DNA of 64,000 nucleotides, from contig OX638133.1 in assembly GCA_951804985.1 (NCBI GenBank), positions 34,869,963 to 34,933,962 of the forward strand, in the 5' to 3' direction. How positions within the stretch are numbered: position 1 is the first letter of the stretch; every line of letters starts with the position of its first letter. Origin of the DNA: Dryomyza anilis. Its lineage: Eukaryota; Arthropoda; Insecta; Diptera; Dryomyzidae. Under the pieces are notes generated by a model. It was not told the DNA's origin and ran no database searches. It saw nothing but the letters and a program-made list of their open reading frames with translations. Both the position numbers and the translations under genes were made by a program. Positions 10,121-20,791 of the stretch are shown piece by piece.

Positions 10121-13095
10121 TCCTAAAGGATGGATCTGGTTGTCTTAAGTAATTTTAAATAAGGCTAGTCGGCCCTGATTAGGAATATGTCATGTGGCTT
10201 TTAGATAGAATGTCTTATAGTATTCTACTCAGAGATGGATTTGAAATTAGGCCGTCCTTAACATATTTGTACTCAGATGCACATTTAATCTGAACTATAT
10301 TTTCAGATTAAAATAAAAAAAATAGAAACACAAGATATAATCGCGCGTAACTATAGACAACTGGAGTTTATTTTAATGTATAGCTTTTCGTAATTAAATT
10401 TAAGCTCCAGTTTAATTATGACTATAATTACGGGCCAATATTTTTAAAAAAATGAAATGTAAATAAAGTGAATTCTTCCAATACTAATTTATTTTAAGGT
10501 ATATTTTCATGTAGTATCATCGTTAGTTAAATAGTTCACAAACCAACATTAAATACTTAAAGTTTTAAAATTTAAAATCACTCGCCCACAAGACTGCGCC
10601 CCGAGGAAGCTATTACAAACCCTAATAGACTATTGACTGAGTATCTGAACCGCATCAAATAAATGATGATGAATGCGTTGCTTTGTGACCCAAATAAATT
10701 TGTCAATTTATCATTTCACAAAATGTACAGATTTATTCAAGGCAATGGAGAAATTTTGTGGTATTCATTTTCTTGCAGACAAAAAAAACCATACAAATTC
10801 AAGAAAATTGTCGACTATAACATAAAATTTTTATATTTCATAAAATAAAGTTACTCGAAGTAATTTGTTGCTTTTCTTGGAAATTCAAAAATTCTTCAGA
10901 TGTTCTCCTACACATTATCAAAATCAAATGCTATAACAAAACAACAACGGAAAAAAACAACGTAAAAAACCTCAAATCCACAACTCTGAAATATTTCTAA
11001 GCATCATTAAACTTAAGCACACATTTCCACTGACAGCTCTACTGACTTCGTTCGGTACGTCTTTCTTCTTTTACTCGTTCACAGCATGTTGCGGTTTTGT
11101 TGCTATCCTTATAGAGTGGCCCCATTGACTGGGGTGTGTGTGTGTGTGTGAGATTTTGGGAACACTCATTTATCTCTGCCCGGATAAGTGTCTGCTTATA
11201 GACTTATTAAACCATAATAATTGAAAATAATATTGTGTCTGCGACAGCATCTGATAAAATATATGATGATGAGGCTATTTGAATTTGTCATTTATTATGT
11301 GTCTAGAATGGCAACTTCATAGAATTAATTTTTCTTTTTGTATACAAAAAAATTCAACTTTTCTCCAATGGTCTTTGGCTAATAATTTTAATTAATGTTT
11401 TTCTATTTTATTGTTTTACCTGAATTCAAATAATTTCAATGGCACTTCAATAGATAACGCATTATTTTCAACCCTTACAATAATTTTTCTTCAATTTTTT
11501 AGCCATTAACATCATTATATTGCCATTAAAGAAACAACTAGCTGTCCTATGTTTTCCCAAAATCATTAATTCGCTTGTGCCAACTTTTGTCTGTCTTTTG
11601 ACATTTGTCTTTTAGTGTCATTGTCGTCGTCCGCATGTCAAAATCAACATAACAAAAAAGCATGCAAGAATTCTATTAATCATCATTATTTCAATCAGCA
11701 TTATTATCCCCGCACAAGGAAGTCAAAGGTTTTGCCGTTTGCTCTTACATAAAATTCCCATTTCCTCAAACCATTTGCGAGTTTTGAAAACTTTGGTTCT
11801 CCATTTGCCCAACTTCAAAAAGTCGCACAATTTGCTTTTCACTTTCCTGCTACCCTAATATCCTTTGGTAATTTTGCCTCCCAAAAAATGGCCTTTATTT
11901 AGTTGTACTTAAAATGTCCCCATGCAAAGCCAACACTACATGGGCAGCAAATATTAATAATCTTTACACAGTACCTACTTTTGTGCTTTTACTCGACGCG
12001 CGCGCGTCCTTTTCCAGTGTTTTTACTGTCCCTGCTGCCATGTTGATGGTCATGACACTCATTTGCCCTGCCATATTAATAATTTACCCATTACCCGTTG
12101 CTGGTTGACAAGAAGTCTAGTCTAACTTTCAGTTACTCTGTTCATTTTCCAAATTGAAATTTATGTCCGAATATTTGGAAAATTTGTTCCAAGCATTTCT
12201 TAAGGGTTTCCCATTTATTTATTGCGTTATTTGGTAAGTAGTTGGGTTGGTCGGTGTGTGTGTGTGATCTTTGTAACCTTGCCATCATTAATAATAACCA
12301 TTCCAATTAGAATTCGGAAGGGTATCCAGTTAACAGGTTGCCACCAACAAACACTTACGCCTGCAAGAATGTGTCAACTATTTTGAGTAGCAGCGGCTCA
12401 CCTACCTCACTTCCACCCTATAGGCCTTTTCAGAATCCATTCATTTTCATTTGTACCTTTGGGGGAAACACGCGCTAAGACTGCATGAACGCGTGGCACT
12501 CACACCACAATTGAACAGATAGATCATTAATAAAAATTGCTCACTCTTGGACTTTTTTACAAAAAAATAATATAAAATTGAAGATGAAAACGAACAATAA
12601 ATGCAATTCAAATACGTTCTAATGAAGATGAATTTATGATGGAAATATTAAATACCTTACGTTGCAAAAACTGTTTGAATTCTGTATTAAAATAAATTAT
12701 AAAAGTGTAATTTAATTGTGGTAAATAAATCCAGATCTATCAATATAATGTCGTATTTTCAGAAGTAAAACGTAAACTCTACATTTCAATACTTGATGTA
12801 TAAAAATTAGTATAGTTCGGCAACTTTTAATTGACTAGGTAAATATGTTTGCTATATGTTTAAATGGAATTTTAACTTTTGAAATACAGGAATTACTATT
12901 ATAATATCAATCAGTAAATTTAAAATTTATATTTTTGCTAAACAAGAATGAAACCCCGAACAAATAATGCAGTCCACTTTCAGTTTTTCGGATTTCAATG
13001 TTATATCGAAAAGGTATTCCTGTCAAAGTTAAAGTTTCTGTTTAGATTTTGCATTATTTCACGCAGAGAAAATTGTTTTTTTTCATAATTTTATG
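10121..13095. other. Unique AT-rich DNA
   Basis: No gene or element boundary is supported. It contains a short (TG)n tract near 11138-11151 and an island of higher GC at about 11000-12500. That island could be conserved non-coding DNA, but nothing in it identifies a function. Confidence 0.4.
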
Positions 13096-13839
13096 TATGG
13101 GAGCCTAGGGTAAAGTGGGGCACATTTTGATTCCTTTCAAAAAAATACATTTGATTAATTTTAAAAATTGTTTTAAAGGGTCTACTCCATAGAATAGTTC
13201 ATGATCTAACTTTTTGCATTAATAGAATATCATTTTTATGCCTACTAATTTTTTGAGTGATTTTTCAACAAAGCTCATTTTCGGTTGAAAAATGTTGACG
13301 TAAAGTGGGAAATTTTAAAATTTTTACCAACATGCTATTTTAGTCTTTCTACTAAATGCTTCGTAACTTCAATAACAAAGGAAAATATTTATTAAAGATA
13401 AAAATATTACGATAAGCTAATAAAAAAGTGATGCATTTATTTCCATACTCAGTAGCAAAAAAGGTTTCTAAAAAAAGAGGAAAGCGCTGGATTTTGTTGA
13501 AACAGCAAATGACAGCTTGCTATTTCAGCAAACTTTTTTTATGCTATTCGAGCAGAACATTTAAGCTGTTGTATCTTCAATTCATAAAAAAAAAATCCAA
13601 AATGTAAACATCATTTGCCTAGTAATTCCAGAAAATTTTTGACGGCTAGTTGAAATCTGTCCCGCCCGGACTTTGAGTACCAAACGTGTAAAACTACACT
13701 ATATAAAAATATCAAAAAAGAAATTTTCCAAAAAGTAAAAAAAAAAAAATTAAAAACTTTAAAAAATCTGAAAACTTTAAAAAATCATAATTACGAAATG
13801 AAAAGTGATGTACTAACTTTTCATTTCGTAATAATGATA

Positions 13840-14167
13840 CACGGTGGAACACCAAAAATATACAAGAGCTCCGACCTATAACTCAGGTTTTTATAAACCT
13901 ATTTTAATAAATTAAAAAGTTTTGGTAATTTTAATGTGTTGGTTCTTTAAAAAGTTATACAATCTTGAAATACCTTTCGTAGAAGCTGAGTTTTAATTAC
14001 ATAAGTAAGTTAAGGTACGAAAAATGGATTTTGAACGAAGCAGTGGACATTAAAAAAAAAAACTCGAAGTGATACAGAAATTCTGTAAATGAGGATATTG
14101 GTTGTTTTTCGATGCCTAACCAAAAATATAGGTCGGAGCTCTTGTATATTTTTGGTGTTCCACCGTG
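13840..14167. mobile_element. MITE with perfect 41-bp terminal inverted repeats
   Basis: Arms at 13840-13880 and 14127-14167 are exact complements. They start CACGGTGGAACACCAAAAAT and include the GAGCTCCGACC word. The flanking ATA is repeated on both sides (13837-13839, 14168-14170), compatible with a 3-bp duplication as in CAC-terminus (CACTA-like) elements. The 328-bp body is non-coding. Confidence 0.7.
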
Positions 14168-14399
14168 ATATTCTTTAACACTTATATATTATAGTTTATA
14201 GATTTATTTATTTGGAGTAGATGTTTTGTATCTATCATAACTTTGTTGTTTCTTGCTAAATTTGAAAAGTTCCAAAAATTTTGAAAAGGTAATTTAAATT
14301 TAAATTTACTTTTAATAACTGTAAAAATGTGTAGATTATCTTGCAAAATGATTTTTTAACGATTTTTTAAAATAGGAAAATGTTTTCAAATTTGAATTG

Positions 14400-14721
14400 T
14401 TTTGTCGTATAATGACCTATAACTCACGTCTTTTTAAACCTATTTGAATAAATTAAAAAGTTTTTGTAAGCCAAATATGTTGGCTTTTCAATAGTTTTAC
14501 AGTTTTAAAATAACTTATGTGAATGCTGAGTTTTAATTACATACGTAACTCAATGTAGAAAAATGCGAATTTGCACACAGAAGAGCAAATTAAAAAAAAA
14601 ACTCGAAGTGATATAGACATTCTGTAAATGAGAATATTCATTGATTTTCAATACCTACCCAAAAATATTGGTGGGAAATTTTGTATACGAAATTTTTTGG
14701 AATTTGTAGCACAGTGTTATT
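14400..14721. repeat. Diverged second copy of the 13840 MITE
   Basis: It follows the same order of blocks as 13870-14160: GACCTATAACTCA, then TTTTTAAACCTATTT, AATAAATTAAAAAGTTTT, CTGAGTTTTAATTACATA and ACTCGAAGTGATA. The body is recognisable but the terminal repeats are degraded. The pair forms a direct repeat about 545 bp apart. The loss of its terminal repeats while the first copy keeps perfect ones suggests two insertions of different age, or a duplication followed by repair of one copy. Confidence 0.65.
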
Positions 14722-15854
14722 AATATTGTCATATACATAATTATTTTTAGCAAAAAATCGTAGTGCAAATTTCCATTATTTATTTATTAGTCTGCGATTT
14801 ATTACAAAATAACTTTAAAATTCAGGAACAAAGTGTGTATAAACAAAAATATAGTAAATTGTCTCAGCTATGTTCAAAGAAAATACAAAAAAATGTATTG
14901 TACGAAAAAAGTGTAAAAATCGTACTGATAATTTCAATACGGAATTGTTTGTCCCGTCCGGAATTTGTCTATGATTTATTACAAAAAAAGTGTAATTTTT
15001 AGGAACAAAGTGTAAATATACGAAGAAAGCATATGGTGTCAACTATTCTTTAAAATATGTCGAAAAAATCACTTGTTCGTAAAATTCGCGTACTTTTTGG
15101 AATATCCATATGAACCTCGATATTTACTTCCGTTTTTTGACTGTCCGGAACCGCCCAATTATTTATTTATATTTTTTGATCTATCATATAGAATTCTACA
15201 ATTTTTTGCAGATACCTACTTCTTTTTAAAACTATATGCACAAAAAGTAAAATCAAGTAAATTCATTGATATTCCTTCGAGATATTAAAGTTTTAAGCGT
15301 ACGAATGTCCTGTCCGGAACCCATATACTTATTTTATTTTACCTTTCCCTTCATTTTTTTATTTTACCTTCTACCTTTATTTCACTTTTGCATGCGTGCA
15401 TTATTAAAACGAAGAAGAAATGTCTAATTTAAAAAAATGGCAAATAAGAGCCTACGAACTATAGATGTATTAGCTGCAGCGTCTGTGACTGTGGCGCTAT
15501 ACACACTAAAAACACTAGCTCGATCTCGAGCACTAGCAGAACTAAGATTCCAATCAAACAGTTCGCTATTGCAAATAAAAGTATGCCGTAAATGCAATTT
15601 AAAGTTTGCTATAATTTAGAATTCAGAGTTTGCTATAAATAGCAGACTTTTTTATTTTGAGTGTAGTCAGAATATTCAGAATGGCAATGGGCACAGGTGT
15701 AGTTAGAGGTCGTCAAATTTCAAGAAAACAGGCCATTTGCAGATATGGCAGTTCACTGAATTGTTAAAATTTAAATTCTTCGGAATTTCATTCAACAAAT
15801 TGCAAACAATTCTTTTTATTATAATGAAGTTGAAGTATTCCAACTGATGTATTC
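14722..15854. other. AT-rich DNA with repeated CTGTCCGGAAC words
   Basis: Variants of TGTCC(CG)(T/C)CCGGAA occur near 13656, 14951, 15140 and 15309. Open frames across 14763-15288 translate to low-complexity Phe/Tyr-rich peptides and are not convincing. A fragment ending TTTTATTTTGAGTG/TA near 15650-15664 resembles the right end of the TA-flanked CACTCA family. Confidence 0.4.
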
Positions 15855-16513
15855 ACACTAAAAGTGAAAGGGTATATTCAGTTTGGTACGCCGTTTGCAA
15901 CACACAGAAGGAACCATTATGGTATGGAAAAATATATATATTCTTGATCAGCATTCTTGATTTAGCGATGTCCGTCTGTCTGTCCTTCTGTCTGTCTGTT
16001 GAAATCACGATCACGATTACAGAAAAAGTAGAAGAGATGGAGCAATGAAACTTTATATTTAGATTACTTATATATCTAAGCTGTCTGAACAAGAAAATTG
16101 GCATGCTCGGTCTATTGTGACCTGAGAACCGACCACTTATGTCCAAATACCTCATACAAAATTTACATCTATAGATCAATTTTACTGTACACGTGCTTAG
16201 GTAAACTTTTATGGTCAAATATATATTGAGATCATGCTCAAATACATGAAAATAATGTTTTCCGGCTAAACAACTTGTGGTTCCCAAATCGAAATTCGGT
16301 AAAAAATCGAAATTCGGTACACCTAACCATTTGTAAATAGGGGTATAAAATGACTATAATTTTGATAATCTTAACTATCTATGTAGCCGCGGTAGCTCAG
16401 TGGTTAGTGCGTTGGACTGCGAGCCGAAAGGTCCCCGGTTCATGCCTGGACTGGGGCTAACAACATATTTTCATAGAAACATTTTTCTATACCGCGCTAC
16501 CTCTCGTCAGTAA

Positions 16514-16701
16514 TGTTGTGATTATGATTTGAAAGTGAAATTACAAACCGACAAATTTTAAATGAAGAGAAAAAACGTATTTTATTAATGAACAGATTTT
16601 ATAGAAGTGAACAAACTAAATTTTTCATTTTGATAAATAATACAAAAACTTATGTGATACAAAATAATTATTTTACACAAAGTATATTTTGATACTCAAC
16701 A
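16514..16701 (-). repeat. Copia 3' LTR
   Basis: 188 bp, matching the 5' LTR base for base as far as I can see. On the minus strand it begins TGTTGAGTATCAAAAT and ends ATCATAATCACAACA. It supplies the polyadenylation signal of the element transcript (AATAAA on the minus strand). Confidence 0.9.
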
Positions 16702-16710
16702 CCCCTTCTC
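16702..16710 (-). other. Copia polypurine tract
   Basis: The minus strand reads GAGAAGGGG immediately before the 3' LTR. This is the purine run that primes plus-strand DNA synthesis in LTR elements. Confidence 0.75.
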
Positions 16711-16726
16711 AAAATGTACAAAGTGT

Positions 16727-17464
16727 TTATTTTAAATGTAACCCATTTCGAAATTTAGTTATTTTAATATTTTGTAAAGGCTTAGTAAATAAATCTGCGA
16801 GCATTTCAGAAGTTGGACAATACTTGAAATGTATGGCTCCAGATAGTTTCTGTTCTCTTGCATAGTGAAATTTGACATCGATGTGCTTCGTTCGTGGACT
16901 AATCTTTTCATGATCCAGCATTGCCAAACAACTCTGATTATCTTCCCAAATAAGAGTATTGTGAATATTGATGTTCATGTCCTTGAAAAGAAGTTTTAAC
17001 CACGCTGCTTCTTTGCACGCCTCGGTCAAAGCGACGTACTCAGCTTCGGTCGATGATAGAGCTACTATACTTTGCTTCTTGCTCATCCAACTTATAGATG
17101 CTCCGCAGTATTGAAAAACATACCCACTCGTTGACTTTCTTAACAATGGATCACCAGCCCAGTCAGCATCAGAAAAACCAACGAGACATTCTGGATTGCA
17201 GTCAGTAATTGATCCCAAACAAAGTTTTAAGTGTTTCGTATGTTGCAAATATCTTAATATTCGTTTGACTTCCACTAAATCCCTCTTCTTCGGACAGCTC
17301 ACCTTTCGTCCTAGAATCGAAACTGCCACTGCAATATCTGGCCTAGTATTAACAGAAAGATACAGGAGAGATCCAATGAGTTGCCTGTACTCATCACTGT
17401 TTTCCAAATTTTTCGATGTATCTGGTCTGCGAAATCTGATATATTCCATTATTTTGTTGGTCAA
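16727..17464 (-). CDS. Copia RNase H segment (frame 3 of broken polyprotein)
   Basis: C-terminal part of the polyprotein; RNase H degrades the RNA strand of the RNA:DNA hybrid during reverse transcription. Homology begins at ENSDEYRQLIGSLLYLS (about residue 21); residues 1-20 are an out-of-frame shadow of the RT frame. The connection domain RPDIAVAVSILGR follows. RNase H acidic residues are all visible: D99 in FSDADWAG, E in SSTEAEY (about 140-142), D175 in WEDNQS and D196 in KHIDVKFH. The C-terminal MLADLFTKPL is the typical copia ending. Real reading probably enters by continuity from the RT frame at about 17395-17405, so the listed ATG is not a biological start. All catalytic residues are kept, so decay is recent. 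Confidence 0.85.
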   Translation of the reverse strand: MTNKIMEYIRFRRPDTSKNLENSDEYRQLIGSLLYLSVNTRPDIAVAVSILGRKVSCPKKRDLVEVKRILRYLQHTKHLKLCLGSITDCNPECLVGFSDADWAGDPLLRKSTSGYVFQYCGASISWMSKKQSIVALSSTEAEYVALTEACKEAAWLKLLFKDMNINIHNTLIWEDNQSCLAMLDHEKISPRTKHIDVKFHYAREQKLSGAIHFKYCPTSEMLADLFTKPLQNIKITKFRNGLHLK

Positions 17465-19241
17465 CTTGTATTCCTAGGTAGTATTTTAAATGTCCTAAAT
17501 TCGTTAACTCAAAATTTGTCTTAACTCTATTAATAACATCTGTAATTATGTCTTCATCTTTGCATACTATTAGCAAATCGTCCACATACATAAGAATGTA
17601 TATCCAACAGCCATTGAACAGTTTACTATATAAACATGGATCTGCTGTTCCTCGTTGAAAACCAATGTTCACAAGATAATCGTTTATCTTTATGTTCCAA
17701 CATCTGGCGGACTGTTTTAAGCCATAGAGACTCTTCTTCAGCTTATAAACCCAGTTTTCCTTGCCATTTACCTTGAACCCGTCAGGCTGCTTCATGTAAA
17801 TTGTCGTATCCAAATCACCATTAAGAAACGCTGTCTTAATATCAATGTGATTTGCGATCATTTTCTCACGTGACGCAACAGCTAATAGACATCGCAAAGT
17901 TGTTTGCTTTACGACCGGTGCAAAAACCTCGTCAAAATCTTCTCCATATTTTTGAGAGTACCCTTTCGCCACCAATCGGGATTTGTACTTTATGATGTTC
18001 CCTTCAGAATCACGTTTGATTTTAAAAACCCACTTGTTTCCGACAATATTACAATTATCCGGATGCATCACAAGTTCCCACGTATCGTTTTGGTTTATTG
18101 AATCAATATCATCTTGCATTGATTTGATCCACATTTTGCATTGCGGTGACGATACTGCGTTCTTAATATTTCTCGGTTCAACAACTTCCTCAATTTTTGC
18201 TACATATCTGTTAGGTTCCATTCCCTTCGTCGACCTTGACGAAACTCGCCTTTCAACAATCGGCATTGGTACAATATTAGCCTGGTTATCGTCCGGTGCA
18301 TTTGTATCTGATGAAATTTCTACACAACCATCGTCGTCACTTGCTGTATCATAGCTGTCATCTTCTTCTAAAAAACTTTGAACCTCACGGTGTGATAATC
18401 TTGATTCTAGCGGAATTATGACCTGATCATCTATGATTTCTTGTCGCGTATCATCGATATCATCTAAATGCCTTCTGTTTTCAACGAACACCAGATCTCT
18501 GCTCATTGTAATGCGCCCAGTTTGCACATCCAAACATCGATAATTTTTGTCCGTCTCAGAATAACCCACGAAAATCATTTTACGCGCTTTCTTATCAAGC
18601 TTTTGACGTTTTTCCTTTGGCACGTGCACATAAACTACGCAACCAAAAGTCCGCAAATGTCCCAAATTAGGCTTCTTACCGGTCCAAATTTCAAATGGCG
18701 TCTTATCATTTATCCTCGTAATAAGTCTATTCTGCAAGTAATTCGCCGTGTATACTGCTTCTGCCCAAAATCGATAATGTAGTTTTGCTTCGAACAACAT
18801 ACATCTTGCCATTTCTGTTAACGTACGATTCTTGCGTTCAGCGATGCCATTTTGTTGAGGTGTATATGGCGCCGTTACCTGATGCACTATACCATTCTTT
18901 TTAAGAAATGACTGAAAGTCTGAATTCATAAATTCACCTCCACCATCAGTACGCAAGGCTTTTATGCATTTATTGATTTTCGTTTTACAAAAAGCCACAA
19001 ATTCTTGAAATTTTCCAAATGCCTCATTTTTGTTTCTCAAGAAATATGTTGTGCAATATCTACTGTAATCGTCTACCAATGTAAAAATATATCGATTATT
19101 ACCTGGTGTGGGTGTTTGCATCGGTCCGCACAAATCAGAGTGCACCAAATCCAAAACAGATTTTGATATTTTCTCTAGATTTTTATCAAACGATGCTTTT
19201 GCCATTTTCCCTACATACCTCGCAAATCGGATCACCTTCAT
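17394..19241 (-). CDS. Copia integrase and reverse transcriptase (frame 2 of broken polyprotein)
   Basis: 615 residues. The integrase core carries the DDE triad D36 (LVHSDLCGP), D99 (RTDGGGEF) and E135 (NGIAERKNRT), which inserts the cDNA into the genome. An acidic linker (about 255-320) follows. The reverse transcriptase starts near 380 (WELV, NKWVFK) and has the first catalytic Asp D468 in DIKTAFLNGDL and the YVDD box at 552-555, then LGHLKYYLGI. The frame starts inside the integrase zinc region (real homology from GKMAKASF) and stops at YIEKFGKQ. There it lacks the roughly 30 residues, including the usual Thr-Pro motif, that copia proteins have before YRxLIGSLLY. This points to a short deletion plus frame change rather than a programmed shift. 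Confidence 0.9.
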   Translation of the reverse strand: MKVIRFARYVGKMAKASFDKNLEKISKSVLDLVHSDLCGPMQTPTPGNNRYIFTLVDDYSRYCTTYFLRNKNEAFGKFQEFVAFCKTKINKCIKALRTDGGGEFMNSDFQSFLKKNGIVHQVTAPYTPQQNGIAERKNRTLTEMARCMLFEAKLHYRFWAEAVYTANYLQNRLITRINDKTPFEIWTGKKPNLGHLRTFGCVVYVHVPKEKRQKLDKKARKMIFVGYSETDKNYRCLDVQTGRITMSRDLVFVENRRHLDDIDDTRQEIIDDQVIIPLESRLSHREVQSFLEEDDSYDTASDDDGCVEISSDTNAPDDNQANIVPMPIVERRVSSRSTKGMEPNRYVAKIEEVVEPRNIKNAVSSPQCKMWIKSMQDDIDSINQNDTWELVMHPDNCNIVGNKWVFKIKRDSEGNIIKYKSRLVAKGYSQKYGEDFDEVFAPVVKQTTLRCLLAVASREKMIANHIDIKTAFLNGDLDTTIYMKQPDGFKVNGKENWVYKLKKSLYGLKQSARCWNIKINDYLVNIGFQRGTADPCLYSKLFNGCWIYILMYVDDLLIVCKDEDIITDVINRVKTNFELTNLGHLKYYLGIQVDQQNNGIYQISQTRYIEKFGKQ

Positions 19242-20499
19242 TACATGTTGTTATTGCAATTCCGTTTACAAGATTTTTGTTGATTGTTGTTTTGATTGCA
19301 TCCATGTTGCGATGACCAAACCTCTTGTGCCAAATGTGTATACAAGCCGATTCAACTGTTGACGATTTCTTGACCTCTTCTGGCGTTGACATCACGAACA
19401 ACCCATTTTTTGCTACTGCGGTCGCGTAGACACGACCGTCTCTTGATATTTTGCACCCATCACTATCAAAATAAACATTATAATTATTTTGAATAAGTTT
19501 GGTTACCGACAGTAGATTACTGTCCAGCTCTGGGATATACAGCACATTATTTACGAGAATATTAACACGCTGACCGTTGTCGTCAATACTGGCTACAAAA
19601 CCATCGCCAACACCACTTGATTGAATTCGATTTCCGTTCGCTGTGTATACATTTGTGCTTGCGTTCGTATCCAAATTTCGGAAAAACGATCTCATATGCG
19701 TCATATGACAGGAAGCCGCTGAGTCAATCAACCAATCGACAGATCTTCTTTCACCAGCGACATTAAAACATACAAATGTGTCCTCACCTGACTCTGACTG
19801 CTGATTATGAACCTTATTTGCGATATTCTTCTTGGATTTGCAGTCCCTTTTGAAATGACCATAACCTCCGCAACCAAAGCACTTTAACTTTTTCTTTTCA
19901 TGCTTTGCTTTCAAAACTCTATCTTTGTCCGCAAAATTATCGTCGCCTCGACGTCTGCTATACTCTTGAATAAGTTTCTCCTTTACGAATTCCAAAGATA
20001 TCTCGCTCTCTGATCGAACTTCTAAAGCTGTCACCAAAGTATTATACTCATCTGGAAGACTTCCAAGCAATATCGCCACAACCATATGATCCTTCAACTC
20101 TTCACCAAGTCCACTAAGTTGATCAACCAAAGACAACACATTGTTCAAATGGGCATCCATCTTCTGCAATCCTAACTTAATTTGGAATAGCTTCTTATAT
20201 AACTGGATCTTATTGCTGAATGATGATTTCTCATGCTGGTTCTTCAGAGCTTCCCAATACTGCTTCGCGTGACACAATTTCTTGATGTGAATCAATTGAT
20301 TATCATCAACCAACAGCCCTATTATTGCCTTGGCTTTTCCATCTTTCGCCAACCAATCTGCCGTTGTTCCGACCACTTCAGCCTGTACCACGTCATCCCA
20401 AAGCCCCTCCTTAACCAGCAACAACTCCAACTTATATTTCCAAGTCTGGTAGTTTTGGTTGTTCAGCTTTGCAATCGATGATTTCAAATCTTCGCACAT
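19186..20499 (-). CDS. Copia gag, protease and integrase zinc domain (frame 1)
   Basis: 437 residues from the only plausible start, about 100 bases inside the 5' LTR boundary. Residues 11-35 (LNNQNYQTWKYKLELLL) match the copia-type gag head. The gag body runs to about 200, followed by a CCHC zinc knuckle C207-C210-H215-C220 (CFGCGGYGHFKRDC), which binds genomic RNA. The aspartic protease active site is D259-S260 in WLIDSAASCH, which cuts the polyprotein in the particle. The integrase HHCC zinc site is H391, H396, C426, C429. The frame ends at ENGKSIV, just before the integrase core, which continues in the next frame (+1) at about 19200-19215. A one-base insertion, a two-base deletion or a sequencing indel would explain it. 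Confidence 0.9.
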   Translation of the reverse strand: MCEDLKSSIAKLNNQNYQTWKYKLELLLVKEGLWDDVVQAEVVGTTADWLAKDGKAKAIIGLLVDDNQLIHIKKLCHAKQYWEALKNQHEKSSFSNKIQLYKKLFQIKLGLQKMDAHLNNVLSLVDQLSGLGEELKDHMVVAILLGSLPDEYNTLVTALEVRSESEISLEFVKEKLIQEYSRRRGDDNFADKDRVLKAKHEKKKLKCFGCGGYGHFKRDCKSKKNIANKVHNQQSESGEDTFVCFNVAGERRSVDWLIDSAASCHMTHMRSFFRNLDTNASTNVYTANGNRIQSSGVGDGFVASIDDNGQRVNILVNNVLYIPELDSNLLSVTKLIQNNYNVYFDSDGCKISRDGRVYATAVAKNGLFVMSTPEEVKKSSTVESACIHIWHKRFGHRNMDAIKTTINKNLVNGIAITTCNEGDPICEVCRENGKSIV

Positions 20500-20588
20500 G
20501 ATGACGTATGTACTAAAATCTCCTTCAAAAAATAACCGCGAATTTTTTCAAAAAATTGTATTTCGTCTGCGTTTCACTATCAGGTGTG

Positions 20589-20603
20589 TCTGGGCCCATA
20601 ACC
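20589..20603 (-). other. Copia primer-binding site (initiator tRNA half)
   Basis: Directly inside the 5' LTR, the minus strand reads GGTTATGGGCCCAGA. This is complementary to the anticodon region of initiator tRNA-Met. Drosophila copia is known to prime on a 5' half-molecule of that tRNA with the same motif, so the element uses the copia-specific primer. Confidence 0.85.
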
Positions 20604-20791
20604 TGTTGTGATTATGATTTGAAAGTGAAATTACAAACCGACAAATTTTAAATGAAGAGAAAAAACGTATTTTATTAATGAACAGATTTTATAGAAGTGA
20701 ACAAACTAAATTTTTCATTTTGATAAATAATACAAAAACTTATGTGATACAAAATAATTATTTTACACAAAGTATATTTTGATACTCAACA
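20604..20791 (-). repeat. Copia 5' LTR
   Basis: 188 bp. The minus strand contains TATAAAA (20687-20693) as a likely promoter box and AATAAA (20671-20676) downstream, which together outline U3-R-U5 in a short LTR. It is identical by eye to the 3' LTR. Confidence 0.9.

Larger units (their letters stand above)
16514..20791 (-). mobile_element. Copia-like LTR retrotransposon (Ty1/copia), complete structure
   Basis: A 4278-bp element with two 188-bp LTRs that I read as identical, ending TG...CA. A 5-bp duplication AGTAA flanks it (16509-16513, 20792-20796). The order on the minus strand is 5' LTR, primer site, gag with zinc knuckle, protease, integrase, reverse transcriptase, RNase H, polypurine tract and 3' LTR. 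Integrase before reverse transcriptase is the Ty1/copia order. Copia encodes one polyprotein of about 1,400 residues; here it is split over three frames. Identical LTRs indicate recent insertion, but the frame breaks suggest the copy cannot move by itself. The empty site is readable from the SINE copies at 3200 and 3630. Confidence 0.95.

Noticed and set aside
15437..15619. Short open frame with an Ala/Leu-rich product
   Set aside because: 60 codons with no upstream signals and no neighbours; adjacent to a degraded MITE end.
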